From positions 42,129,102 to 42,193,101 of the forward strand of contig JAKSZU010000020.1 in NCBI GenBank assembly GCA_026018925.1: a stretch of DNA of 64,000 nt, read 5' to 3'. Below, one piece after another: positions 35,051 to 46,300 of the stretch. Source of the DNA: Tupaia tana (Eukaryota; Chordata; Mammalia; Scandentia; Tupaiidae). Position 1 is the stretch's first letter. Every line of letters begins with the position of its first letter. Below the pieces are notes generated by a model that saw only the letters and a program-made list of their open reading frames with translations, was not told the DNA's origin and searched no databases. Made by a program: the position numbers and the translations under genes.

Positions 35051-37288
35051 AAAGAAAAGAAAAGAAAAGAAAAACTCCCTTTCTGAATTACCCTCTTATA
35101 CTTAAGTCATTGAGTGTTTATACCTTTGGTCTTTCAGAAGATTATAGGGCTGTTTAGTAGATTGTTTTTTCCAAAAGGATGATTCCTGGATGAAATGCGG
35201 AATGCTCCCTCGTGTTTCCGAGTACACGCACGGGGTCCTGAAGGTAACACACTGCTGTTTTGCAGGGTGAGAAATCATACTACATCAGTGAAGTGGGAGC
35301 CCGTTTGACGGTTTCGAGTCCAGGTAAGTACTCAGAGAATGGCTGTTCTACCAGCAATAGCTTTGTCTCTGGTCAGCTCGTTTTTATCCCATTAAACATG
35401 TCATAGGGCCAGCTGGTGGTCTGCTGTTTAAGGGTAAGGGGGCCGGGTCCATGTGGTTGACTGTGCAGTTCGAGTCCTGGGCCCAGCAGCCTGAAAATCA
35501 CAGTGGTGCATGTGTGTGTGCATACGTGCCCAAAACCCTCAGAGGAGGATGGAGGGGGAGGGGTCACGGCATGGCCATCCCCTCCGGAGGGTGATTTCTC
35601 ACTTCCTCCCCACCCCATCTCTCCAGCAGGTACACATGCCCCATAGCAAAATGTAAAAATAATAAAATCTGTTCATCTTTGATACTGTTTGAGATTTTTA
35701 AAGACAGGAATCTCACTGTCACACTCCTGTCTCAGGTGCTTGCTGGGGCTGCAGGGACACGCCACTATGCCTGGCCCTTTGGTTATTAAGGTGTTCATCC
35801 CACGGCATGTGCACTCGGCAGAGAGAGAGGGAAAACAAGAAATGACGCCACGATCCTTTCTCCTCCACCCTCCTGGAATTCTGGGCACACACACATACAC
35901 ACTGGCTGACTGTTCCCGGTCAGCCATGAGGGAGTCCAGCACCTTAACCACCAGGCCGCCTGCTGACCCCATGCCTGGCTCTTTGTAGGACAGGCTCCTG
36001 CCCAGTGTGCAGGCCGGCTCTGAGCTCATGACGCTCCTGCCCTAGCCTTCCCACATTGCCGAGATGGCAGGCCTGGCTCCACACCTGGCCTTGAGGTTGG
36101 GCCAGCGATCAAACCTCCTGCTAAGCCACGCCTCCTGCGTGGCCCCAGCCTGGAACACAGGGTCCGGCAGAACCTGCCACAGCAAGGCCCTGATGCTGCT
36201 TCCGGGAGACAGGCTGAGAACGCGCCCGTGATTTACCTCCTGGGAGTTCTCTGGGCTTCACGTGCCCGAGTGCCCATCTGCTCATGCAGGAGTCTGGACC
36301 AGATTATGTCAGAGATCATTATCACAAGAAAGAGTGTGGTGAGATGTGCTGTCAGCAGTGCGCTTCATCCTGTACGCAGGGCGTCAGGCATCCACCCCGA
36401 GCTGCAGTTAGGTGCCAAGTGCAGTCTGCACTGGGGCAGGGGGTCCGTATTATCCCAACCGAGAGCTCCTGCCCTGTGGAGCTTTCACTGTCCAAGGGGA
36501 GAGGATGACGGACAAGACGGACAGTCAGAGCGCACTATGAGTAGTGGTGAATTCTGTGAGCAAACACAAGCAGGGGAGTGGAGAGGAACGGACAGTGACT
36601 TCAGGTAAGGACGTATGCTGACAGCAGGAAGGCCTCGTGGAAGAGGTGAGGTCTGAGCAGAGACATCTCCACTTGGGGAGGCTCCTTCCAGGTGACAGGA
36701 ACAGCAGAGGCACAGGCTCCCAGGAGGGAGAGGGCAAGTAAGTGAGGACTGAGTGGCGGCCAGACCAGAGTGTGGAGGGCCTGTGGGCAGGCGAGGCGAG
36801 GACCTCGGGTTGTATCTCAGTGTGAGAGGGTGCCACTGCAGAGCTGGTGTGGGGAAGTGGTGGGTGAGACGGACAAATCCGGAGGCTTACTGGGGGCTGG
36901 CCATAGCGTGGCGGTGAAGTGCTATGTGTAAGGCGCCAGCGCCCGCTTGGCTGGCTAGGAGGCAGGCCGGTGTATGTCTGCGTGTGCCCAATGCCCTGAT
37001 GGGACTGAGAAATGGAGGAAGGTGAACTAGAGTGACCAAGACACACCGAGGGGCACTTTCTCTGGTGAGTGCATGCACGCACTGGCGATACATGTTTTCT
37101 AGATAAATAAATAAAGGCTCGCTTTGGTTGCTGCATGGAGAATTACCCATAGTGGGGCAAGTTAAAAGTGCTCCAATATGGGGCCAACAGGTAGTGTGGT
37201 GGTTTAGGTGCTGGACTCCCACACGTTTGATTCTGGTTCGAGTCCTGGACCTGGTGGCTTACTTTCTCACTCTCCTTCTCTCTCTCCT

Positions 37289-37341
<53 letters not shown>

Positions 37342-40300
37342 CAAATTGAAGAATAATAATAAATAAAATCGAATAAATAGTTCTTAAAAAAAAAAAAAAA
37401 AAGAAGTAGTACACCAAAAGGGGCAATTGTGGTTCAAGTCATGGACCTGGTGGCTTAAAACTCACACTGGACATGTGGGCACGCACGCCCAAAATCCTGA
37501 GAATGGAGGAGAAGGAATTGTGGCATGGCCCATCCCCCTTGGGGGCTGATTTCTTGCTTTCTGTTTTTCCAGCGAGCACACATGCCCTATAGCAAAAATT
37601 AATTAATTAATTAATTAAAAGGACACCAACAATATTTATTTTAGAAGTAAATCTCCAAGGGGACCAGCAGCTGGAGTAATGGCTATGTCGCTGGACTCCC
37701 ATATAGTCAACCGCGGTTCGAGTCCCAGACCCGGTGGCTTAAAACTCACGCCGGTCACGTGTGCGTGTGTGCCCAAGATCCAGAGAGAATGGAGGAGAAG
37801 GGATTGCGGCGTGGCCATCTCTCCTGGAGGGTGATTTCTCGCTTTCTGTCTCTCTGTCTCTCTCTGTCTTTTTGGCGAGTACATGTACCTTATAGCAAAA
37901 ACCTCTTAAAAAAAAGAAAAAAGAAAAAAAGAAGTAAATCTCCTAATCAAGTCAGATGAGTCTTTTGGAGGCTTCAAACATTTTCCCAGAAATTTTAGAC
38001 TTAGATAACAAATATTTAGATATTTGTTAAAATATCATACACACACACACACACACACACACACATAATAACGCTTGCAATATTAGTTTAACATAGTATA
38101 TTGATACTGTTCCCCAGGCTCCTGCAAGTGATTATTGGCTAAATGTAAGTAATAGTCATAGGTGACAAGTTATTTCCATGTGCATTGACTCCTCTCTGTC
38201 TCCTCATGTAGGTGGGGTGTAGACACATGAGTTCTAATGTAAGTTAGCCGATGTGGTCACTAGGCATAGAACAAAGTTTGGCAAGTGATGGGGTCATACT
38301 TTCTCAAGAGGCAGAAGAAGGAAACGTCAGATCAGAAACTAACTTAGAGGCCGAGGGAGAGGGAAGAGCGTCGGGTCCTGGCGGCCCAGGCCTGCAGGTG
38401 TCTTGGCCCCGCGGGAGCTGCAGCCTGCCAGTCGTTGGTCAGTGGGTCAGTGTAGCCACAGCAGCACCGAGGCTGCCATCAGCGGGGGGCGGTAGCAGAC
38501 CACCCAGGATGTGACACGGCGCAGCAGTGTAGACGGGTACCTCGGTACATCAGGTGGGGCGTTTGCAGGGCCAAACCAGGAGTCAGTGCCACCTCGGTCC
38601 TCATCACGTGACTACTGCCTGCTGCAGCTGCCGCGAACTCAGACGGTTGGGTCCTCTGGCCAGTAAATCTCCTCCCATTCGAAAGCCGAAGTCGAGTTAG
38701 AAGGGCGCTTGGCGAGCGTGGAACGAGCGAAGAGTCTATCATAGGGTCAAAGTGTGCAGCCCCACCGCCCTGAAGCCTCGCCTCGGTGACACAGTGTACC
38801 CGTCTAAGACAGAGCCCTGGTCCTGGAGCAGGCTTCTGTCCCCTGGACCGCACTCGGACGGGAAGAGCTGGCCAGGTGAAGCACATATTCCATTCGCGAT
38901 GTCCTGATGGGTTCCGGGGACTCTAGGAGTCTCAGGGAGCAGCTCGCTTCTCTTGTCTCTGGAGTGTTTGTGGGTGCCTCTCTGCAGCCCCCAAGCGTTG
39001 ACAGTAGTTCCCACCAGCTCTGTCCCCAGTGACGTAAAACAGTGAGGGAGGGAGACATCCCGGTGTCTTGGCCGGTGTTCTCACACCCCAGATCTGCGCG
39101 GTGTCCCTCTGTCTCACACCCCCCCAGAGGACATCTCCCAGCAACCCGGGGTGTGTTCTCACTGGGCGAAGGTGGCAGAGCCTCCGAGAGCCTCGTCTGA
39201 AGGAAGGCCATTTGACTGCACGGGGGCAGCCGGGTGGGCCTGGGACTCGGCGGCTGTCCATCAGGAATCTCCTGTACCTACCCAGCATTTCCTTTTCTTT
39301 CCAGAGAAAGCTTACCAAGGAACGAAAAGTGCGGTGGTGATGTTCGAGGCCGTGGTCGGGCACTCCTTCAAGTGTGTGAGTGAGCAGAGCGTCCAGCTGT
39401 CAGCCCAGCTCCAGCTGAAGACCACCGATGTCCAGCTCCAGGCCTTTGACTTTGAAGAGGGCGGCTTTGGAAACGGTAGGTCAGGGCTCTGCATGTCACG
39501 CATGCGAGCTCCAGAGACCCGGGGCTGGTTCCCAGCTGCTTTCTCCCTGATGCTGCTGGAGGGGCAGAATCACAAGGTCTTCCCAGAACAGAACGGCCCG
39601 GCAAAGCCCCTGGGGTGGTTTCTCTGGCTGGCCCTTTCACCTGCCTCCAAGTCAGACACCCTACCCACCCAGGACCAAAACACGTCTCCCCACCGTTTCA
39701 ACCCACGCTCAGGGAACACATCGGCCGAGAGCACCCGTGACCCCGGGGCCGCTGCGGGCGCTGGAGCGCTGGGGTTCTTCAGAACCTGCCTGATCTCAGT
39801 CCGAACCCTCCTCTCTGCCCCGAGCTCTTCCGCCCCGCAGTCTCCCCTCACACTTGGTTTCGGTTTCCTCCTAACTCCCGCTTCGGGTTTTAACCACCTC
39901 AGGGGGAAAGAAAAAGATTTAGCTGGAAGTTCAACCTGTAGTATACTCCAACTTTGCTTTGAGTCCCATCATAACAACTGAGTATGTCTAGCTGAAAAAC
40001 TGTTCCAACGTGCTCAGAGGAAAACACTCAGCAGGGGAAGGGTTGGGGCCCCTGGTCCGTAGGTTTGGTCGGAGTCTTACAGGCTCTACTCTTGGTTTGA
40101 CCTTGGCCACAATGCTAAGATCAAATATTCAAACCTGAGGGCCAGCAGGTGGCGTAGTGGTTTAAGGGGCTGGACTCCCACACAGCTGTTGGAGGCTCAA
40201 GTCCCAGACCTAGCAGCTTGAAAAATCACACCGGGCGTGTGCGTGTGTGCGTGTGTGTGTGCTCAAAATGCCAAGAGGGGAATGCAGGAGACTGGGTTGT

Positions 40301-43300
40301 GGCATAGCCATCCTCCCAGGGAATGATTTCTCACTTTCCCTCTTCTGTCTCTCTCTCCTCAACAAAGTACTAAAAAAATAAAAACTTTTCTTTTATTAAA
40401 AAATAATTATTTTATCTTACTTATTCATTTATTTTAATTTGATCAGAGAGAGACGCAGAGAGAGAGAGGGAAAGTGAGAAAGCAAGCCACCAGGTCTGGA
40501 ACTCGAACTGTGGTCAGCCATGTGAGAGTGCCCAGCGCCTTAACCACCATACCAACTGCTGGTCCCCCCAAAATAATAATAATTTAAATTTGCTAGTAGA
40601 TATTGCCCTCATTTGGTTGCCTGGTCTCAGAACTTTTAATGTTGGGAGACTATTTCATCTAAAATTCACCGTGAGGTCTGAGAAACCTTCGTGATGAATC
40701 ATGTGATCTCAGAGTAAGGCTCACGTTTGCTCGTCCTCTTTGTCAGGGCCTCTGAAGCAGGAAGTGAGGAGGTGAGAGCAAACCCTTTCGGCAGCCAAAC
40801 CTGGTCTCACACCAGCAGTGCGAGGGAATTTAGAAAAGCTCTCTTTATAGTAGTAGCATTATTATTCAGAGATATTTGCTATAGGGCACATGTAGTCACC
40901 AGAGAGACGGAGACAGAAAGTCAGAAAATGAGAAATCACCCCCAAGGGGGATGGCCACGCCACAGTCCCTTCTCCTTCATTCTCCCGTCGGGACTTTGGG
41001 CATGTGCGCACACGTGCCTGGCGTGAGTTTTAAGCTGCCAGGTTCAGAGCTTGAACCACAGTTGTTTACATGGGAGTCCAGCAATGCAACTTTTTCTTTT
41101 TTAAATTTGACCTGAGAGAGAGACAGAGAGAAAGAGAGGAAGGTGAGAAAGGAAGCCACCAGGTCCAGGACTCGAACTGTGGTTGGCCATATGGGAGTGT
41201 CCAGCGCCTTAACCACCAAGCCACCTGCTGCCCCCCAGTGACCTAGTCTTTATGACATCTGCTGGTCCCAGAAAGCTCTCTTCTTTGCATTTGTCCTAAA
41301 ATGGCCATTCGTTGGCTACTTCCCCAGAAGGAGACGGCAGAGTACCCTCCCCTCCCTCTCCTTCACCTCTCGTCCACACAGGCCCAAAGCCCCGTCAGCT
41401 CTACCTCCAAGATTTCTCTAGTTCATTCTGCTGTGGCTGCTTCAGCCTCGCCCCCACCCCCCACTTCCATTTTCCTAGTCTTTGCACTTCAAATTTCCCT
41501 AAAGACATTCAAAGGTGTAGGTAGTGTTTTCTTCTAGAGGGGAGGAGAAAGCCATATCTCCACACAGTACGGCCTGAAGGAGACACACGTGCAGAGGGCG
41601 ATGGGACCAGAGGAGGGTAGGGCTGACGTGGCTTTGATGGCAGAGGGCTGGATTAGAGAAGTCCTGACCAACAGGTGACATTTCAACAGGGGCTCAAAGG
41701 ACTGGAGAGGAACACAAGGAGCGCGGACGCTCCGCCCTAGACCCCAGACTCATGTTCTCAACCTTTCCTCCATGAGACCCTGGAACCGGCAAAAGGGCTT
41801 CTTGTACCGGCCTTGTCTTTCTGCATTTCTCTTGATGCGACCCCTTTAAGAAGCATTACATTTGAATAGAAAACTTGGGTTCAGGACCCTGATTCTAGAG
41901 TGAGACCGTGGCTCCAGGGCTCTCTGGTTTCAGAACCAGCAGGGAACCCTGGTCACGACCTCTGGAACAAGCCAGCATTTCTCCCAGCTACACCGGGATC
42001 CCCCAGGCCCCACCTCGAGGCCACTTGGTCATCTGGGCGTGGGCCCGAGGGTCTGCAGTTCAGTCAAGCGTGATGAATTCCAGCACACTTTCTGGTGCAC
42101 GTGTCAGACGTTCCCTCCCGAGGCACAGGTGGGAACCTGCGGCTCCTCACCCCCTCAGTCTCCTCCTCTACGAAGCTGAGGCAGACAGAGGCAGGCCACT
42201 TCCCCACACTGGGGGCCCGCTTGTGACACGTGTTGCTTTGAATTCAATTGCAGCGGACGAATGCCTCAGTGACAGGAACAGGAGAGATATCCCTGTGGCC
42301 CTGGGCCTGAGTATCACAGGACTGCTTGTGGTTTTGCTAACAGCATGCCTGGTGGCCAGAAGGAAGCCCAGTCGAGGATACCAGCGCATGTAAAGCCCCA
42401 CCTCCTTGGAAGCTGCAAGGCCTTGGGAATTCTGCTTTCATATTCAGCCTGTGTGGAATGACTGGCTTCTCTAGTTGCCTGGTAGCTCTCCCAGGATGCC
42501 TAGAAACCTTAGCTTCGCACCAAAGGCCCCCAGAAGCCTTGTGAAAGGACACCCCCTCCTCCTTCCTCCTGCCCTGCCAGATGGGCCTGCGGCTGCAATG
42601 CCCTCTTCCACTACTGAATGGAGCGGGGCTGGCTCCGTGAAATAGGGGCCAAGAGGCAGAGACTCGAGAGAGGGAGAGAGCAAAGTCTCAACAGGAGATT
42701 GTAAGGGAGACATTTTCAAACTGCAAGAATTTTTCTTATGCGTTTTAAGATTCTCAATATTTGGAGGTTTAAATCTGTTTTTTATTCTTTAAAAATTTTT
42801 TTTCATTAGGCATAATAGAGTGTAAGCTCATGCACATGAGAGAGAGAGAGAGAGATGAGCACCCTTGTCAGGTCTGGTCTCCCCACGGTCCCTGTCTGCC
42901 AGTCCTAAGCTGATCTAGGCCGTGTGTGGTGCACCCTGTGCATCTTCCAGGCTAGTGGGCCAGGGACTCGAACCAAGATCACCATGTGGTACCTGACTTC
43001 TTTTGAGTAGCATACTACCACTGTTCCAGGGTTTTTATTTTTGGAGAGGTTTTTGCTATAGGGCGCGTGCGCTCGCCAGAAAGACAGAGAGAGACAGAGA
43101 GATAGAAAGTGAGAAATCACCCCCCAGGGGGGATGGTCACGCCGCAATCCCTTCTCCTCCATTCTCCTCTCAGGATCTTGGGCACGCCCGCACACGCGCC
43201 TGGCATGAGTTTAAGCCACCGGGTCCGGGATTCGAACTGCAGTCAACTACACGGGAGTCCAGCGACATAGCCATCACGCCATATGCTGGTCCTACTAAGG

Positions 43301-46300
43301 GCTTTTTTTTAAAAAAAAAACAACGTTACTTTAGGGACAGCCAGGTAGTATGTGTTAAAGCAGCAGGACTCTTCATAGCTGACTGCACATTTGAGTCTCG
43401 GACCCAGCTTGGAAAACATGCTTGGCACGTGTATGTGCGTGCCCAAAGTCCCAAGAGGAGGACGAAGGAGAAGGGACTGTGGTATGGCCATCCTCCCGGG
43501 GGGCAGATTTCTCACTTTCCTCTCTGTCTCTGGCAAGCACCACACCCTATAGCAAAAAAAAAACTAAAAAAAGAAAAATAAAAAGTTACTTTAATTGAAC
43601 CAATTCACAAGACCAGCACAGCATAATGTTTACATTGCTGGACTCCCACGTGGTCAACCATGGTTCAAGTCCCAGACCCAGCAGCTTAAAACTCACACCA
43701 CGCGTGTGTGCATGCGTCCTCAAAATCCCGAGGGAAGAAAGGATTGTGGCAAGGCCAGGGCCATCCCCCTTGGGGAGAGTGATTTCTTGCTCTCTGTGTC
43801 TGTGTCTCTTCCAGTCTCCCCAGCGAGCGAGCACACATGCCCCATAGCAAAAATCTCTCCAAAAATTAAAATAAAACCAATTCACTTCAAAAACATATCA
43901 GAAAGTGACTTTAAACTCCTGGATTAGAATCGAAGTTTGATTTACATAAATTATAAATGAACTTTCTACACTGTCATTTTTAAAAAGACATGTTACGCTA
44001 TTATTCTGTATTATTAGTAAAAAAAAAAAAAGAAGAAAAAACTGTCTGAGATCTCACTTTTTTCATATAAAGCACATACCAAAGATCTCAAAAAAAAAAC
44101 TCAATAAATATTAGTGCTTCAATTCCTTCAACTTCATTTATTTTCTACCTTCTTAATACTTTTTCCCTGTTTTCTTCTTTGATGCTTTTCTATCCTTGTC
44201 AACGTGTTCACTAAAACCATTGCAGGTATAGTGGGCATTAATCAGAAATGGCGAGCAGGAAGAGGTAGCTACATGGATTAAGACCGCTTTCCTGTTTTTG
44301 CAAATATTCACCAAAAACCAATGATAAGCTAGTAAGTAACTAGGAGTGGTTGATACCTGGAGAGGAAAGCATGGCTGATGACGCTGCTCGTGGTTTTCTA
44401 TCACACTGACAGACTACAGATGAGAACTGGAGGTTGCAGTTCCGAGAAAAGGGAGAGAAACGGCCTTCCCGTTGTGCTTACCCGATTTTCTAACCGGAAG
44501 TTGTCTTGCTCTGCGGCTCCCAGAAGTGCCCCTCACCGCGTCTGGGAGGAAGGTGTGGGATCTGGCCAGAGCTGTGGGACCGCCGCTTATCTAAGAAGGG
44601 CCCGGCTCCCGGGGTGCGCGAGCCCTCTCCACTCAGGAGTGAGAGGTGGCCGGGCACACGGCGGCCTGGAGAGCGCAGTGAAGAGCCCCTGAGTGTCCTG
44701 GAGTGGCAGGAAATGCCTGCTTCCCTTAAATCCGGAGGTTGGCCTGGAATTCGGGATGTGAGGACCCAGTGTCCCCGAGCACTCAGTTTAACAGCCAGGG
44801 CTTGACTTTGAAGCGATGCCATCTCTTCCCACCTCCTCCCTGTGAGAGCACTCGCTCCAGGCGCCCAGGGGCCCGCGTGAAGGGCACTTGGGGAGTTCTA
44901 GGGTGCAGCAGGCGGTGTGCCCCCTGGCACTGCCCATCTGCCGAACGACTAGAGGAAGCTGGCTCTTCCGGTCGGGGACCTTCCTCCCCGGTGGTGGGAA
45001 CGCGAAGCGGAGCTGAAAACCGAGAGCAGAAGGGTCGGGGGGGTCACTAAGCTTAGCTTTCCTTCCCGCCGTCGTCCCCGAGTGATTTGGGGTGAACTGC
45101 TGCTTAGACTCCTGTTGTCTAGTCCCCGCCCCACCCCAGGTGCCCTTAAACCTCGCTCAGGTGAGCATTCTGGTGGCCACAGGGGGCAAAGCTCCATCTG
45201 CATGACAGGTGCCTAGACCCGCGGGTGTGCTGCGTCCTCCCAGTTCCCCACCTCCTGCTGCGGAGGGTGTCCCCACACACACCAACCCTAAGAAGTTCAG
45301 GAGGGGAGGACAGACTCTGGGAGCTCTTATTTCACCCCGAAATCTGGAGGAGAAAACTTTAGCTTCTTTCTTTTCCAACCCAGAATAACGAGGAAGGCTT
45401 CTGGAAAGGCTAGAGAGAAGAGAGGTAGGGACTGAGGGGAGTCAGCTGGCATGGCCCCGAGGCAGGGAACTCTCCGAGGTTGTAGCTGTCCCCCTACTGA
45501 GACAGGGCAGGGCCCAAGTATCCAGTTCAAGAGGAAGCACTACCCGACCTCAGGAAAGTCAGAGGGAGAGCGTACCTCACCCAGCCGGAGCCACACAGGC
45601 TGTTTCTGGACGGGCGTGCTCCCACGTCGGAGGAGCAGACTGCATGGTCGTGCAGACAGCGCGGGACAGCGACAGCGACACTGGGAGTCAGATTCAGGGA
45701 GGGCGGGTTTACTAGTTGGCCGAGAATGCCATAATGAAGTCCCACAGACCCGATGCCGTAAACCCAGAAACGTATCTCCTCACACTTCTGGACGCCAGAA
45801 ACCTAAGAGAAGGTGTCGGTGTCAGCGGCTCCTGTGGAAGCTTCTCATCTTGTAAAAGACAGCTTGTGTCTTCCCACGCCCTCCCTCCCACACACACCTA
45901 TCTGCAGCCGAAGGGTCTGCTCTCAGAAGGGCCCTATTCATACTGGCTTAGGGCCCCCTCTGATTGCCGTATTTTACCATAATCACCTCTTTAAAAACCC
46001 TATATCCTAATAATCCTGGGAGTTAGGACCAAGGGGGCAGGGGACAGGACACAATTTAGCCCTATTATAATGGAAGGTTAGAAACAAACATGGTTGGTAA
46101 CGTACCAAGAAAACCCCACTCAGGGTACCGCAGGAAATCCCTGATGATGGCTTTGTGCTGAGAATCGGTCCACGAGAATGTGAACTCCATGTAAGCAGAG
46201 TTCAGAGAGGAGATGCTAAAACGAGAGGGTAAGAGGAAAGATTCCATTCTCAAGAAAACAAGTTGAATATCAAAGCAGTGCCACTGTATGCAGCGCTGTA

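Larger units (their letters stand above)
22857..35265 (+). other. LAMP3: LAMP3 intron 3
   Basis: 12.4 kb, the largest intron. Contains the SINE-born minisatellite (23580-23900), at least ten further SINEs, a poly(A)-tailed minus-strand retrocopy-like segment (29818-30170), an LTR-like block (30290-30702) and the antisense endogenous retrovirus (31430-34560). No additional LAMP3 exon is evident. Confidence 0.85.
35324..39304 (+). other. LAMP3: LAMP3 intron 4
   Basis: 4.0 kb. Contains a 7SL-like SINE split by a tRNA SINE (35683-36102), an L2-like fragment (36270-36870), a run of four SINEs (36893-37929), a CT microsatellite (37266-37338) and a CA microsatellite (38040-38065). 38130-39300 is unique sequence with no exon I can support. 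Confidence 0.85.

Noticed and set aside
38479-39363. Overlapping 135- and 143-residue minus-strand frames ahead of LAMP3 exon 5
   Set aside because: No homology I can recognise, no splice or poly(A) context, and they overlap the antisense of LAMP3 exon 5.
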